64,000 nucleotides of DNA. Source: Rahnella laticis (lineage in GTDB: Bacteria > Pseudomonadota > Gammaproteobacteria > Enterobacterales > Enterobacteriaceae). Of this stretch, positions 10,514 to 20,967 are shown one piece after another. Within the stretch, counting starts at the first letter, position 1, and each line of letters starts with the position of its first letter. The notes beneath the pieces were generated by a model that worked only from the letters and a program-made list of their open reading frames with translations, searched no databases and was not told where the DNA came from. Where the stretch lies: NCBI RefSeq assembly GCF_015644585.1, contig NZ_JADOBI010000004.1, positions 62,001 through 126,000 of the forward strand, given 5' to 3'. The position numbers and the translations under genes were made by a program.

Positions 10514-11569
10514 TCAGTCGTTTTCCGGTGCCGGAATATGCATGGTCGTTTGCAACAGCCCTTTGGACTTATTGAAAATCTTGATCCCATTTTCACGGCC
10601 AGCACGCAGCGCACGCTGTTCTTCAACCGGCAGTTTCAGCTCAGTCATACAGATTTCGCTGCAACAACCGTCGAACTTCGCCGCACAGGTCGGGCACTGA
10701 ATAAACAGCAAATGGCAGCCGTCATTTTTACAGTTGGTGTGGTTATCACACGCCGCGCCACACTGATGACAATGCGCGATCACATCGTCAGAAATGCGTT
10801 CGCCCATGCGCTCATCAAAGACAAAGTTTTTACCTTTGAATTTAACCGGCAACCCCTGCTCTTTCGCACGGCGCGCATATTCGATAATACCGCCTTCCAC
10901 GTGATACACGTTTTTAAAACCGTTATGCAGCATGTAGGCGCTGGCTTTTTCACAGCGAATACCGCCGGTGCAATACATGACGATTTTCTTGTCTTTGTCT
11001 TCTTTCAGCATATCAACGGCCATTGGCAGCTGATCGCGGAAAGTGTCAGACGGGACTTCAATCGCTTTATCGAAATGCCCCACTTCATATTCGTAGTGGT
11101 TACGCATATCGACAAACAGCGTATCCGGGTCGTCAATCATGGCGTTGACCTGCTCGGCTTTCAGGTACTCACCGATATTCGACGGATCGAACGACTCATC
11201 ATCGATGCCGTCCGCCACAATACGGTCACGCACTTTCAGACGCAGAACCCAGAAGGATTTGCCGTCGTCTTCCAGCGCTACGTTCAGGCGGATGTTATCC
11301 AGCGCCGGATGGCTTGAAAACAGCTCGATTTTGAACGCGTCAAACTGGCTTTGCGGCACGCTGATCTGCGCGTTAATCCCTTCTTTTGCCACGTAAATAC
11401 GGCCAAACACATTCAGGCGTGTCAGGCTGATATACAAGGCATCACGAAAAGCTTTCGGCTCTTCGAGCTGGAAATACTTATAAAAAGAAACAGTCGTGCG
11501 GGGCTCGGTTTCAGCCAACATGCGCGCTCTGAGTTCCTCGTTAGAAATACGGTTATGTAACACTGGCAT
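10514..11569 (-). CDS. trhO: tRNA uridine(34) hydroxylase TrhO
   Basis: A 351-residue protein formerly called YceA. It introduces the 5-hydroxyl of ho5U34 in tRNA using O2, the first step towards cmo5U. An N-terminal acylphosphatase-like fold is followed by a rhodanese domain with its active-site Cys200 ([13 protein letters not shown]). The C-terminal tail is cysteine-rich ([28 protein letters not shown]) and probably binds metal. Length and motifs are those of the enterobacterial family. The ATG has an AGGAA Shine-Dalgarno. It lies convergent to yceI, as in E. coli. Confidence 0.95.
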   Translation of the reverse strand: MPVLHNRISNEELRARMLAETEPRTTVSFYKYFQLEEPKAFRDALYISLTRLNVFGRIYVAKEGINAQISVPQSQFDAFKIELFSSHPALDNIRLNVALEDDGKSFWVLRLKVRDRIVADGIDDESFDPSNIGEYLKAEQVNAMIDDPDTLFVDMRNHYEYEVGHFDKAIEVPSDTFRDQLPMAVDMLKEDKDKKIVMYCTGGIRCEKASAYMLHNGFKNVYHVEGGIIEYARRAKEQGLPVKFKGKNFVFDERMGERISDDVIAHCHQCGAACDNHTNCKNDGCHLLFIQCPTCAAKFDGCCSEICMTELKLPVEEQRALRAGRENGIKIFNKSKGLLQTTMHIPAPEND

Positions 11570-11801
11570 GGTGTACGTTCCTGTCTTTCAGGGGAATTTA
11601 ACTATTGGAAACCAATTAGCTACTTTTGAAGCGGCAAGATTATACATTAAAGCAACACCGGCGACATCTTCCGTTGCAAATTCATGATAAGAAAAACACC
11701 TGCTGCTTCTTGCCCTTTTTCTAAATGCGGTAACCTATTCTCAGATGTTATCCATACTTGTGATCTATCCACCACACTGATTTTTTTAAGGGGCAGGAAA
11801 C

Positions 11802-12899
11802 ATGAGCAAGCTTTTTGAACCGATTTCTTTGGGCGGCCTGACGCTGCCTAACCGCATTATTATCGCACCAATGTGCCAGTACTCCTCCGACGAGGGGAAA
11901 GCGACTTCGTGGCACCACGCGCATCTCGGACAATTGTCATTTTCCGGCGCTGGTTTGCTGATCCTCGAAGCCACAGCGGTGGAAGCCGTCGGGCGCATTT
12001 CTGCGCAGGATTTAGGGCTGTGGGATGATGAAACTGAAGCCGCGCTGAAAGGACTGATCGACGGCCTGCGCGAAAACAGCAATATTCCTCTCGGTTTGCA
12101 GCTCGGCCACGCAGGACGCAAAGCCTCTCACGCCGCACCGTGGAAAGGTGGCGCGCAAATACCTCAGTCCGCCGGTGGCTGGCAAACCGTCGCACCTTCC
12201 GCTATTCCTTTTGCCGAAGGAACGGAAGCGCCCGCCGCGCTTACTGCTGAACGCATCAGCGAACTGAAAAAAGCGTACGTGGATAGCGTACGACGCGCCG
12301 ATCGCCTCGGGTTTGATCTGCTGGAACTGCACGGCGCGCACGGTTATCTCCTGCACCAGTTCCTGTCTCCGCTTTCCAATCAGCGCACCGATCAGTACGG
12401 CGGTTCTCTGGAAAACCGTATGCGCCTGCTGCTGGAAATCTTCCAGGAAATTCGCGCGGCCTTCCCGGCGAATAAACCTATCGGCGTGCGCATTTCCGCC
12501 ACCGACTGGGCAGAAGGCGGTTGGGATCTGGAGCAATCCATTGAACTCGCCAAAGCATTGGATAAGCTGGGTTGCAGTTATATTCATGTGTCCAGCGGCG
12601 GCCTGAGCCAGCACCAGAAAATCGCCGTAGGACCAAATTATCAGGTGCCATTCGCCGACAGCATCAAACAGCACGTCAAAATGCCGGTGATCGCCGTGGG
12701 CTTAATCACTGAACCGGAACAGGCCGAAGCCATTGTTGGCACCGGACAGGCGGATATGATCGCACTGGCACGCGGTATTTTGTATAACCCACGCTGGCCA
12801 TGGCACGCCGCTGCAAAACTCGGGGCAAAAGTTTATGCACCGAAACAGTACTGGCGCAGCGAACCTCACAGCGTGAAAGGATTATTCCTGCCGGAATAA
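11802..12899 (+). CDS. Old Yellow Enzyme, YqjM/XenA type
   Basis: A 365-residue NADPH:FMN oxidoreductase with a TIM-barrel fold. Members reduce activated C=C bonds of enones, nitro-esters and xenobiotics. Cys25 (APMCQYS) is the redox-tuning cysteine typical of the YqjM/XenA class and absent from classical Old Yellow Enzymes. The substrate-binding HGAHGYLLHQFLSP and the flavin-binding SNQRTDQYGGSLENR are intact. The ATG follows an AGGGGCAGGAAAC Shine-Dalgarno region. It lies between trhO and lpxL, which are neighbours in E. coli, so it was inserted here or lost there. A terminator at 12926-12953 ends it. Confidence 0.9.
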   Translation: MSKLFEPISLGGLTLPNRIIIAPMCQYSSDEGKATSWHHAHLGQLSFSGAGLLILEATAVEAVGRISAQDLGLWDDETEAALKGLIDGLRENSNIPLGLQLGHAGRKASHAAPWKGGAQIPQSAGGWQTVAPSAIPFAEGTEAPAALTAERISELKKAYVDSVRRADRLGFDLLELHGAHGYLLHQFLSPLSNQRTDQYGGSLENRMRLLLEIFQEIRAAFPANKPIGVRISATDWAEGGWDLEQSIELAKALDKLGCSYIHVSSGGLSQHQKIAVGPNYQVPFADSIKQHVKMPVIAVGLITEPEQAEAIVGTGQADMIALARGILYNPRWPWHAAAKLGAKVYAPKQYWRSEPHSVKGLFLPE

Positions 12900-13249
12900 T
12901 ACCGGATAGTTTACTAAACGTGATCACGGACAGCCCCCGGGCTGTCCGTTTCATTGACAAAAAGCCGTTCTCTGCGGATATTTGATTCGAAGACGCATGG
13001 AGAAAACAGCTGAACTGTTCATAAACAAATCACATTGTTTTTCATTCATGCAGTCCATAAGTTAAATGAGGTATTAGTGCCGTGAATTTTCACCTGATAC
13101 CAAAAAAGTGCCACAATATGTCACTTTGCTACAAAAAATAACGGATAACACGCGCTCCATATCGGAATGTGGACGTATTTCTGTAGCGGGCTGCTGCATT
13201 AGACAGAGCTTATAAACTTTCTACTTCGATCCATTGACGCAGAGATTCT
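12900..13249. other. Intergenic region upstream of lpxL
   Basis: After the terminator at 12926-12953 there are about 300 AT-rich bases that should hold the lpxL promoter. I see no convincing hexamer pair and no ORF with a ribosome-binding site. Confidence 0.5.
12926..12953 (+). terminator. Terminator of the Old Yellow Enzyme gene
   Basis: A ten-base stem (ACGGACAGCC 12926-12935, GGCTGTCCGT 12940-12949) with a CCCG loop is followed by a short T tract. Confidence 0.75.
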
Positions 13250-14185
13250 ATGACTCAGGTACCTACCTTTAATCGTTCGTTATTGCATCCACGCTACTGG
13301 ATCACCTGGATAGGTCTGGGGTTGTTGTACGCGCTGGTATTATTGCCTTATCCGGTCATTTACCGCATCGGTACCGGGCTTGGGCGCTTCTCAATGCGCT
13401 TTCTGAAACGCCGCTACAAAATCGCCCAGCGTAATATCGAACTGTGTTTCCCCGATATGCACCCGGAACAGCGGGAAGATATGGTCGTGAAAAATTTCGA
13501 ATCAGTCGGCATGGGTTTATTTGAAACCGGCATGGCCTGGTTCTGGCCTGACTGGCGTATTGAACGCTGGTTTAAAGTCAGTGGTTTGGAACACATTCAG
13601 CGCGCCCGTGATAACAAACAAGGCGTGCTGCTGATTGGCGTTCATTTCCTGACGCTGGAACTGGGTGCGCGTATTTTCGGTATTCATAATCCAGGCGTCG
13701 GCGTTTATCGCCCGCATGACAATAAGCTGATGGACTGGATCCAGACCAAAGGCCGCATGCGTTCAAATAAAGGGATGCTGGATCGCAAAGATCTGAAAGG
13801 AATGATCCGCAGCCTGAAACAGGGCGATATTATCTGGTACGCGCCGGATCACGACTACGGCCCGCGCGCCAGCGTGTTTGTGCCCTTCTTTGCCGTGGAT
13901 AAAGCCGCAACAACCACCGGCACCTATCTGCTGGCACGAATGGGCAAACCGGCCATTATTCCATTTACGCCGCGCCGTCTGGCGGGCGGAAAAGGCTACG
14001 AAATGATTATTCATCCGCAGGTCGCTGATTTCCCGCTGGATGATGAAGTGGTTGCCGCCGCGTACATGAACAAAGTGGTAGAAGACGAAATCCGTCAGGC
14101 GCCGGAGCAATATATGTGGCTGCATCGCCGCTTCAAAACGCGTCCGCAGGGCGAGCCTTCGCTGTACAAGGCCCTCAGCGAGTAA
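13250..14185 (+). CDS. lpxL: Lipid A lauroyl acyltransferase LpxL (HtrB)
   Basis: A 311-residue inner-membrane acyltransferase. It adds the secondary lauroyl chain to Kdo2-lipid IVA on the cytoplasmic face during lipid A synthesis. One N-terminal transmembrane anchor (about residues 18-38) precedes the catalytic domain, with His132 and Glu137 of the HX4(D/E) dyad (HFLTLE). Other family blocks present are [38 protein letters not shown] and [16 protein letters not shown]. It is close to E. coli LpxL. The cold-induced palmitoleoyl enzyme LpxP is similar, but gene order beside mdtG and trhO supports LpxL. It ends at the terminator 14195-14225. Confidence 0.93.
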   Translation: MTQVPTFNRSLLHPRYWITWIGLGLLYALVLLPYPVIYRIGTGLGRFSMRFLKRRYKIAQRNIELCFPDMHPEQREDMVVKNFESVGMGLFETGMAWFWPDWRIERWFKVSGLEHIQRARDNKQGVLLIGVHFLTLELGARIFGIHNPGVGVYRPHDNKLMDWIQTKGRMRSNKGMLDRKDLKGMIRSLKQGDIIWYAPDHDYGPRASVFVPFFAVDKAATTTGTYLLARMGKPAIIPFTPRRLAGGKGYEMIIHPQVADFPLDDEVVAAAYMNKVVEDEIRQAPEQYMWLHRRFKTRPQGEPSLYKALSE

Positions 14186-14194
14186 ACTTAAAGG

Positions 14195-14225
14195 CCGGTT
14201 CAGTGCATCCTGAACCGGTTTTTTG
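14195..14225 (+). terminator. lpxL intrinsic terminator
   Basis: A perfect nine-base stem (CCGGTTCAG 14195-14203, CTGAACCGG 14210-14218) with a six-base loop runs into TTTTTT. Confidence 0.93.
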
Positions 14226-14383
14226 ATTTGCTTCGACAGTTTTTTTGACAGACTTCTTCAAAGTTATCAGATTTTATCCCATCCCGTTTAGGCCAATACT
14301 CTCCCCATGATTTCTCCACGTGATTACTCCCACACTTCTTGGGAGCCGCGTGGCCACTTTGTGACCTTCAAAAGGAATACATC

Positions 14384-14818
14384 ATGCTGGCTAAACTGAA
14401 CACTGCTTTTACCCGCGTTACCGATCACCCTGACTTTGGTAAGTTACTGTTACGTCTGACTTTCGGGATTTTGATTTTATTCCACGGCGTGGCGAAAATG
14501 GAAAATGGTGTGGGCTGGATTGCCAAAATGTTGCAGGGCGCTGGCTTACCGGGATTTATCGCTTATGGCGCATACATCGGTGAAGTGATTGCACCGGTTC
14601 TGATTATTCTGGGCATCTTTACCCGCCCTGCCGCGCTGGTGATGGCATTCAACATTTTAGTGGCAGTTCTGCTGGTGGTTGCCGGTAAATTCTTCACCGT
14701 GACCGATGTCGGCGCCTGGGGTCTGGAAGGCGAAGCCTTGTACTTCTTTGGCGGCCTGGTGATTATGTTCCTGGGCAGCGGCCGTTATTCTGTGATGAAA
14801 AACGCAGCCCTGCGTTAA
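14384..14818 (+). CDS. DoxX family membrane protein
   Basis: A 144-residue four-helix inner-membrane protein of the DoxX/YphA family (RLTFGILILFHGVAKMENG, AYGAYIGEVIAPVLIILG, GGLVIMFLGSGRYSV). Members are linked to quinone-related redox or thiosulfate metabolism, but most enterobacterial copies have no assigned function. Start: ATG 14384 has AAGGAA at 14372-14377; an upstream in-frame start at 14339 lacks support. The gene stands alone between two terminators. It is absent between lpxL and mdtG in E. coli. Confidence 0.85.
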   Translation: MLAKLNTAFTRVTDHPDFGKLLLRLTFGILILFHGVAKMENGVGWIAKMLQGAGLPGFIAYGAYIGEVIAPVLIILGIFTRPAALVMAFNILVAVLLVVAGKFFTVTDVGAWGLEGEALYFFGGLVIMFLGSGRYSVMKNAALR

Positions 14819-14875
14819 ACCCTGTTTTATTGCTGTGTCTGTCTTTTGGTTTGTATTTTAATTCTGTGTCTGTCG

Positions 14876-14905
14876 CGGCCAGCCTCATCGCTGGCCGTTT
14901 TTTTT
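14876..14905 (+). terminator. DoxX gene terminator
   Basis: A perfect eight-base stem (CGGCCAGC 14876-14883, GCTGGCCG 14890-14897) is followed by eight T residues. Confidence 0.92.
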
Positions 14906-15109
14906 GCATTTTCGCCGCTTCAGTTGATCTTCTTCACCACGCCTGCCGCGATAAAACGGTATTTTACTTTCGTTGTTACAGTTCATTAACATCATTGAAG
15001 TGGATGATAATTAGGCGCATAATTATCCAGCCAATTGATTGTTACTTGTGCTCTGCCTTGTTCCCATCGGTCATTCCAGAGCGAATCTGACCTCTTTTTT
15101 CGGTAATTT

Positions 15110-16348
15110 ATGACTTCGGCATCTGAATCTGAAACCGCACCAGAACCCATAAACTGGAAACGAAATCTGTATGTTGCCTGGATTGGCTGCTTCCTTACCG
15201 GTGCCGCGTTCAGCCTGATCATGCCTTTCCTGCCGCTTTACGTCGAAACTCTGGGTGTGACCGGCCACGAATCCCTGAACATGTGGTCGGGTCTGGTTTT
15301 CAGCATTACCTTCCTGTTTTCCGCGATTGCTTCTCCCTTCTGGGGCGGCCTGGCTGACCGTAAAGGCCGTAAAATCATGTTGCTACGATCTGCGCTGGGC
15401 ATGGCGATTGTGATGATGCTCATGGGATTTGCGCAAAACATCTGGCAATTCTTAGTCCTTCGCGCGCTGCTGGGTTTGCTCGGCGGCTTTGTGCCGAATG
15501 CCAATGCGCTGATTGCCACACAAATTCCCCGCAATAAAAGCGGCTGGGCGCTGGGGACACTCTCCACAGGCGGCGTCAGCGGCGCACTGCTTGGCCCGCT
15601 GGTCGGCGGTTTGCTGGCCGATAACTACGGTTTGCGTCCGGTATTCTTCATTACCGCAGCCGTACTTTTCCTCTGTTTTGTGATGACGTTGTACTGTATC
15701 CGCGAACAATTTGTTCCTGTGAACAAGAAAGACATGCTCAACCGCAAGCAGGTTTTTGCTTCGCTGAAAAACCCCAAGCTGGTGCTTTGCCTGTTTGTCA
15801 CCACGATGATTATTCAGGTGGCGACCGGTTCGATTGCGCCGATACTCACGCTTTACGTGCGCGAACTGGCGGGCAACACTGCAAATCTGGCGTTTATCAG
15901 CGGGATGATTGCGTCGGTGCCCGGCGTGGCTGCGCTGATGAGTGCACCGAGGCTGGGGAAACTGGGGGACAGAATCGGGCCTGAAAGGATTTTGGTGGCC
16001 ATGATGGGGTTATCCGTCCTCTTGCTGATCCCGATGGCATTCGTGCAAACGCCGCTTCAGTTAGGCATTTTACGTTTTCTGCTGGGGGCAACCGACGGTG
16101 CGCTGCTCCCGGCGGTGCAAACGCTGCTGATTTACAACTGCACTAATCAGGTGGCGGGAAGGGTTTTCAGCTATAACCAGTCTTTCCGTGATGTCGGGAA
16201 TGTCACCGGCCCTCTGCTGGGTGCGGCAGTTTCGGCAAGCTACGGATTCCGCACGGTATTTTGCGTCACGGCGCTGGTGGTTATGTTTAACGCCGTGTAT
16301 TCCTGGTGGTGTCTGCAACGCCGGCCGCGTCAGGCGATGGTCGATTAA
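15110..16348 (+). CDS. mdtG: Multidrug efflux MFS transporter MdtG
   Basis: A 412-residue, 12-helix DHA1 drug/proton antiporter in the inner membrane. The MFS loop 2-3 motif A is present ([16 protein letters not shown]), as is the motif C-like [19 protein letters not shown]. Sequence and position between lpxL and msyB match E. coli MdtG (YceE), whose overexpression gives fosfomycin and deoxycholate resistance. E. coli mdtG belongs to the mar/sox/rob regulon; I looked for a marbox upstream and saw no convincing match. The Shine-Dalgarno is weak. Confidence 0.92.
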   Translation: MTSASESETAPEPINWKRNLYVAWIGCFLTGAAFSLIMPFLPLYVETLGVTGHESLNMWSGLVFSITFLFSAIASPFWGGLADRKGRKIMLLRSALGMAIVMMLMGFAQNIWQFLVLRALLGLLGGFVPNANALIATQIPRNKSGWALGTLSTGGVSGALLGPLVGGLLADNYGLRPVFFITAAVLFLCFVMTLYCIREQFVPVNKKDMLNRKQVFASLKNPKLVLCLFVTTMIIQVATGSIAPILTLYVRELAGNTANLAFISGMIASVPGVAALMSAPRLGKLGDRIGPERILVAMMGLSVLLLIPMAFVQTPLQLGILRFLLGATDGALLPAVQTLLIYNCTNQVAGRVFSYNQSFRDVGNVTGPLLGAAVSASYGFRTVFCVTALVVMFNAVYSWWCLQRRPRQAMVD

Positions 16349-16372
16349 TTCCGGCCAGCGTGTTGAAACACC

Positions 16373-16723
16373 TTACTTAGCTTTTTCTGCCTGCGGAGGC
16401 ACCGGCAGGTGATCAGGCACTTCGACCACCGCCAGACGGACTTCATAATGTTTGCCCGCCGTTGTCGCCGGAAGCACCGAAGTCAGTTTCTGAATCGTTT
16501 CCGTTGGATTATCGCTGGCCACGCTCGCACAGAATAATGCGCCCGGATGGCAGAGCCCCATCATCACCGGTGGCGGAGGGAGCATGCCTTCGTGGTCGAA
16601 TGGCGGCATACCGTGCGGGTGTTCCATCGGCGGATGCGTGCTGTCAGCCGCCATACCGGCGACGCTGAAAAACAGACCAAGACCACACAGCGGCATAAGC
16701 AAAGTACGGGAAAGCATCTTCAT
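16373..16723 (-). CDS. Secreted Met/His/Pro-rich small protein
   Basis: 116 residues, no family recognised. A clear signal peptide (two possible ATGs, 16723 and 16717; AAGG upstream) ends near AGMAAD. The next 35 residues are rich in Met, His and Pro (PPMEHPHGMPPFDHEGMLPP), followed by two cysteines (GLCHPGALFCASV) and a conserved-looking C-terminus (HYEVRLAVVEVPDHLPVPP). A periplasmic location is inferred. Met/His-rich segments often bind copper, so metal binding is possible but only a guess. It lies convergent to mdtG with a 24-base gap and no obvious terminator. Confidence 0.6.
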   Translation of the reverse strand: MKMLSRTLLMPLCGLGLFFSVAGMAADSTHPPMEHPHGMPPFDHEGMLPPPPVMMGLCHPGALFCASVASDNPTETIQKLTSVLPATTAGKHYEVRLAVVEVPDHLPVPPQAEKAK

Positions 16724-16854
16724 AGCAGTAACCTTATTCTTGAAAGTTCACCGCCACTCTACCCGCCAATTCTGCCTCAGACTGGCGGTTTGCTAAACTT
16801 TTACCCTCTGCCACCGCCCTCTTTGCAAAGCTGAAGCTCTTCTGACATTTCTCT

Positions 16855-17253
16855 CTAAACGGTCCAGTCACGTGAGGCCAGCACTACGCGATAACCGTCT
16901 AAATCTTCGAACGTTTGACCATTTTCATCCCAGTACGGATTGTATGAAGGAACGACAATAAACCCGGCTTGCAGCATTGCGTCGCACTGCGCCTGCCATT
17001 GCGCCGGCTCCGGGATATAAAACACCAGCAGGTTATCCTGCGTCGGCGCGCGCCCGACGATGGTTCCGTGGTGATGCGTAAATTCCAGGTGGTAATGATG
17101 ATGCGGATGGCCGATCAGAACGCCATCAAAATTCTGATGATCGCTGAAACCGCCGATCACCTCAAAGCCCAGCCCCTGACTGTACATCGCCGCAATCCGC
17201 TCCAGATGATCGGTCGGACGGGCAACCCTCAGCACCGCATTTCGTGAAACCAT
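16855..17253 (-). CDS. VOC family (glyoxalase-like) protein
   Basis: A compact single-chain VOC protein, 132 residues from this start, with two beta-alpha-beta-beta-beta modules (NAVLRVARPTDHLERIAAMY; then NLLVFYIPEPAQWQAQ and FEDLDGYRVVLASRDW). Histidines in GHPHHHYHLEFTHHHG and the final Glu/Asp region could bind a divalent metal. It resembles the YycE-type glyoxalase/bleomycin-resistance proteins; the substrate is unknown. Start is ambiguous: ATG 17262 lies only 2 bases after AAGGAG, ATG 17253 lies 11 bases after it. I chose the second, which begins MVSRNAVLRVA. Confidence 0.75.
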   Translation of the reverse strand: MVSRNAVLRVARPTDHLERIAAMYSQGLGFEVIGGFSDHQNFDGVLIGHPHHHYHLEFTHHHGTIVGRAPTQDNLLVFYIPEPAQWQAQCDAMLQAGFIVVPSYNPYWDENGQTFEDLDGYRVVLASRDWTV

Positions 17254-17479
17254 AGCCGCCATAACTCCTTCAGTTTACCGTGCTCCGGCATTAAGACTCA
17301 GAGAATAGCAGAAGAAAGGCGACCTGTTTTTTCATCTCAAAACTTGCATCCTGTCATTTATCGACAACAATCATTTAATCAGAGTTTTCACTGTGAGATG
17401 GCTGTTACTTCTTCATTCCTAACGCTATTTACTATCAAGACTATTGATTATTTCCCCTCATTCAACTCAGGAGACAACA

Positions 17480-17887
17480 ATGAGCATGTACGCAACGCTT
17501 GAAGAAGCTATTGATGCCGCCCGCGAAGAATTTCTCGAAGCCGCACAGGAAAAAGTTCAGAACGATGAAGAGCCCGTTCCGGATCAGTTCAACCTGCAAA
17601 AATACATCATGCAGGATGGCGATGTAATGTGGCAGGCAGAATTTCTCAGCGATGAAGGTGATGCCATCGATGCGCTGACGTTCCGCAGTGGCGCGGCTGC
17701 GCAGGCTATCTTTGACGAAGATTACGATCAGATCGAACTCGAAGAAGAATGGCAGGAAGAAGCGACGCTGTATGAATGGGACGAAGGTGAATTCCAGCAT
17801 GAGCCGCAGCTGGATACCGAAGAAGGCGAAGCCGCCGCCGAAGAGTGGGATGACGAGGACGATTATCCGGGCCGGGATATCGACTAA
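17480..17887 (+). CDS. msyB: Acidic protein MsyB
   Basis: A 135-residue, extremely acidic cytoplasmic protein, homologous to E. coli MsyB (MSMYATLEEAIDAAREEF, KYIMQDGDVMWQAEF, EWDEGEFQHEPQLDTEEGEA). E. coli MsyB was found as a multicopy suppressor of secY and secA defects and belongs to the RpoS-dependent osmotic set; its molecular role is unclear. The tail is slightly longer and more acidic than I recall in E. coli. Start: ATG 17480 has CAGGAGAC upstream; an in-frame start at 17444 has none. It lies between mdtG and yceK as in E. coli. Confidence 0.93.
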   Translation: MSMYATLEEAIDAAREEFLEAAQEKVQNDEEPVPDQFNLQKYIMQDGDVMWQAEFLSDEGDAIDALTFRSGAAAQAIFDEDYDQIELEEEWQEEATLYEWDEGEFQHEPQLDTEEGEAAAEEWDDEDDYPGRDID

Positions 17888-17902
17888 ACGTTTCTAACAG
17901 AT

Positions 17903-18148
17903 TTATTCGTAAGGCCCGTGGCGGGCGTCAATCGGCAGCATGAAGGTATCGACGATCATGGACAGCGGAACATCGATAACAGTGACATACCGCCACGGGC
18001 TGTCACGTAAATCCCACTGCACGCCGGGATAATACTGGTTGCCATGCCCCTGCCCCGGCACGGTGCGGCTGATAATGCTGCCGCAACCTGTCAGCACGGT
18101 AGCCAGTAGTGCCAGTACACATCCACGAATAATTACGCGATTAATCAC
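17903..18148 (-). CDS. yceK: YceK family lipoprotein
   Basis: 81 residues with a lipoprotein signal ending in the lipobox VLTGC. The mature protein carries the family's conserved block (GSIISRTVPGQGHGNQYYPG, then YVTVIDVPLSMIVDTFMLP) and ends HGPYE, as in E. coli YceK (DUF1375). Function unknown; an outer-membrane lipoprotein is expected because no Asp follows the lipid-bearing Cys. The start codon is GTG at 18148. It lies tail-to-tail with msyB (15-base gap) and downstream of opgH on the same strand, as in E. coli. Confidence 0.9.
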   Translation of the reverse strand: MINRVIIRGCVLALLATVLTGCGSIISRTVPGQGHGNQYYPGVQWDLRDSPWRYVTVIDVPLSMIVDTFMLPIDARHGPYE

Positions 18149-18335
18149 TTACCCAACCTGTCGATTCAAACCAAAAGAAGCTCTTTTTAAGCGCTGAACA
18201 GCGCGCTCAGAATATCACACGCGTCATGTACCCTGATGTTAAGGGGACGTAAAACTTTATACGCTGCGGGCCTGGGAGTCACCTGTTGTCTTTGCGGCGT
18301 GATGGCCTGTGCGGGTCTGTGATCGTGAAGCAATA

Positions 18336-18369
18336 AAAAGGGCAGCATGTTTTCACATACTGCCCTTTC
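18336..18369 (-). terminator. opgGH operon terminator
   Basis: On the minus strand, a long near-perfect stem (ACATACTGCCCTTT at 18355-18368 against AAAGGGCAGCATGT at 18337-18350, one mismatch) runs into a T-rich tail. It lies 16 bases after the opgH stop. Confidence 0.85.
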
Positions 18370-18384
18370 AGTCCGCTAGTTAGC

Positions 18385-20967
18385 TCAGGCGGGTTTAACT
18401 TCCAGCGTCTGTGTCACAGGGAAAGCCTGCACGTTACGCGGAAGCTGGTCGTAGTAAGCGCCCCACGCCTGCTGATCGGGTTGCGTCCACACCGCGGAGT
18501 GTAAACGCGCCATCAGCACCGGGTCGCTCAGCAAGACCAGACGGTCAGCTTTGCCCAAATCTTTTGGCCCGGTTTTCAGGGCCTGCTCCAGACGAGCACG
18601 ACGACCGTTTTCTACCGTTTCACGCAACAGGTGACGGGATGTCGCCATCGCCGTAGCCAGTGCGTTGAAGCCCGGATCAAACACCGCATGCATAAAGCCG
18701 TTTTGCAGCTTACGTTCACGATTCAGCGCCAGATATTCTTCAGTCGCAACCAGCTCGCGCGGCGGATCGTACTCTTCCGGGATCAGGAACAGTTTGGCTT
18801 TCTTACTCTTAATCCCAAGCGTTGCACGGCTCGAAAGAACCGAAACAATCGGTGACAGGATCAGAGAGAAGACGATTGGCGCCAGCCACCACAGGAAGCG
18901 CAAGTCCAGCCATGCCATACCGGCAGCCCAGACGGCACCGAGCAGAAGCTGCGAACCATGGCGTTTAAATGCTTCGCCCCACGGCGTGTCATCATCATCA
19001 CGCTGCGGAGAGTTCCAGACCACTTCCCAGCCCAGGAATGCGCTGACCACGAAAACGGTGTGGAACAACATACGCACCGGCGCCAACAGCACCGAGAACA
19101 GCATTTCCAGGAACATGGAAACCAGCAGACGGAATGCACCACCAAATTGCTTCGCTCCCTTCGCCCAGATCAGGACGATACTCAGCAGTTTTGGCAGGAA
19201 CAGCAGAACCATTGTTGTCGAGAACAAGGCAATTGCCAGCTCAGGACGCCATTGTGGCCATACCGGGAATAACTGACGCGGTTGCAGGAAGTACGTCGGT
19301 TCCATCAGCGTATGCACCACCTGCAATGCCGTGGACAACGCAAGGAACGTAAACCACAGAGGCGCAGACAGGTAGGACATAACGCCGGTCAGGAAGACCG
19401 CACGGTGAACCGGGTGCATGCCTTTGACAAGGAACAGGCGGAAGTTCATCAGGTTACCGTGACACCAGCGACGGTCGCGTTTCAGCTCGTCGAGCAGGTT
19501 TGGCGGTAATTCTTCATAACTGCCCGGCAGATCGTAAGCAATCCATACACCCCAGCCCGCACGGCGCATCAGCGCAGCTTCCACAAAGTCGTGAGACATG
19601 ATGGAACCGGCAAATGAACCTTCACCCGGCAACGGCGCAAGTGCACAGTGCTCGATGAACGGTTTCACGCGGATAATGGCGTTGTGCCCCCAGTAGTGGG
19701 ATTCACCCAACTGCCAGAAGTGCAGACCGGCGGTAAACAGCGGGCCGTAAACACGGGTCGCAAACTGCTGGCAACGCGCATACAGCGTATCCATGCCCGA
19801 CGCTTTTGGCGCAGACTGAATAATACCGGCGTTCGGATTCGCATCCATCAGACGTGCCAGACCGGTCAGACATTCGCCGCTCATGACGCTGTCCGCATCG
19901 AGGATAACCATGTAGGCATATTCCCCGCCCCAGCGACGGCACCAGTCATCAATGTTCCCGCTTTTACGCTTCACACGGCGACGGCGACGGCGATAGAAGA
20001 TACGGCCATGACCATCTACATCGCGGCACACTTCCATCCAGGCTTTCTGTTCAGCGACACAAATATCCGGATCGTAGCTGTCACTCAGCACGTAAAGATC
20101 AAACTGATCCAAATCACCGGTAGCTTTAACGGATTCGTAAGTGGCACGCAGGCCCGCGAAAACGCGTTCCACGTCTTCGTTACAAATCGGCATGATCAGC
20201 GCAGTACGGTTATTCGGGTTCAGCGGCTCATCGCCCTTAGTCGACGCGGTGATGCTGTATTTGTCGCGCCCGATAAGCAATTGTAAAAAGCCCATCAGCG
20301 CGGTCCAGAAACCGGCCGAAACCCAACAGAACAGAATGGCAAATAACACCAGGATCCCGGTCTGCAACACGTACGGCAGCAATTGCATAACCGACTGCAA
20401 CCAGTCCTGATTCAGCATATCTGCGGGGTCGATCAGCGCCCAGCCCTGATAAGGCAGGATGGTTTTCATATACCAGGTTGCGATCGCCGTCTGTACCAGC
20501 ATCAGAACCAGCAGGACATAACGACGAACCGAACCGGCATGACGCCAGCGCTTTTCTGACTCCGGCATATCGGCAACGGTATGACGCGAAGCCGCGCTGC
20601 GCCCCATCAGGTTGTCCCAGAAACGCCCTACCGGGTTGGTACGCCAGACATCCGGGAACATACTTGAACGCTTCACCGGCGGCATTGCGCTGGCGATGGT
20701 GCGCCCTTCGTTGTCCACTTCGTCCAGAGAACCGTTGGCCAGCGCATCCGGCCAGCTTGCGCCGACGCGCGCTTTCACCGAGAGCAGAGGTGCATCCGGT
20801 TCAGGGGCATTAGCAGAGGCTGTCACATCACCGCCTAAGCGGTGATGTACGGTAGCAAAAGCCTGCTCATCTTCAGCAGGAAGCTGCTGAGTGAGCGCCG
20901 CTTTCTGGTCATCAGTAAGCGGCAAAGCTTCTACATAATCATGAGTAGAGTGCGTTGACTTATTCAT
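18385..20967 (-). CDS. opgH: Glucans biosynthesis glucosyltransferase OpgH (MdoH)
   Basis: An 860-residue inner-membrane family 2 glycosyltransferase. It polymerises the beta-1,2 glucose backbone of osmoregulated periplasmic glucans from UDP-glucose; in E. coli it also slows division in rich medium by binding FtsZ. N-terminal cytoplasmic segment, two transmembrane helices (about residues 135-240), catalytic domain with [26 protein letters not shown] and RRWCHGN, then further helices. It is close to E. coli OpgH. The start ATG 20967 overlaps the end of opgG by 8 bases and matches the E. coli N-terminus, showing translational coupling; ten extra upstream residues in frame are not needed. Confidence 0.96.
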   Translation of the reverse strand: MNKSTHSTHDYVEALPLTDDQKAALTQQLPAEDEQAFATVHHRLGGDVTASANAPEPDAPLLSVKARVGASWPDALANGSLDEVDNEGRTIASAMPPVKRSSMFPDVWRTNPVGRFWDNLMGRSAASRHTVADMPESEKRWRHAGSVRRYVLLVLMLVQTAIATWYMKTILPYQGWALIDPADMLNQDWLQSVMQLLPYVLQTGILVLFAILFCWVSAGFWTALMGFLQLLIGRDKYSITASTKGDEPLNPNNRTALIMPICNEDVERVFAGLRATYESVKATGDLDQFDLYVLSDSYDPDICVAEQKAWMEVCRDVDGHGRIFYRRRRRRVKRKSGNIDDWCRRWGGEYAYMVILDADSVMSGECLTGLARLMDANPNAGIIQSAPKASGMDTLYARCQQFATRVYGPLFTAGLHFWQLGESHYWGHNAIIRVKPFIEHCALAPLPGEGSFAGSIMSHDFVEAALMRRAGWGVWIAYDLPGSYEELPPNLLDELKRDRRWCHGNLMNFRLFLVKGMHPVHRAVFLTGVMSYLSAPLWFTFLALSTALQVVHTLMEPTYFLQPRQLFPVWPQWRPELAIALFSTTMVLLFLPKLLSIVLIWAKGAKQFGGAFRLLVSMFLEMLFSVLLAPVRMLFHTVFVVSAFLGWEVVWNSPQRDDDDTPWGEAFKRHGSQLLLGAVWAAGMAWLDLRFLWWLAPIVFSLILSPIVSVLSSRATLGIKSKKAKLFLIPEEYDPPRELVATEEYLALNRERKLQNGFMHAVFDPGFNALATAMATSRHLLRETVENGRRARLEQALKTGPKDLGKADRLVLLSDPVLMARLHSAVWTQPDQQAWGAYYDQLPRNVQAFPVTQTLEVKPA

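Noticed and set aside
14830-15090. 86-codon plus-strand frame between DoxX and mdtG
   Set aside because: It spans the DoxX terminator, has no ribosome site and no recognisable motif.
14980-15109. Marbox upstream of mdtG
   Set aside because: Closest stretch (GCGCATAATTATCC) does not match the consensus well enough.
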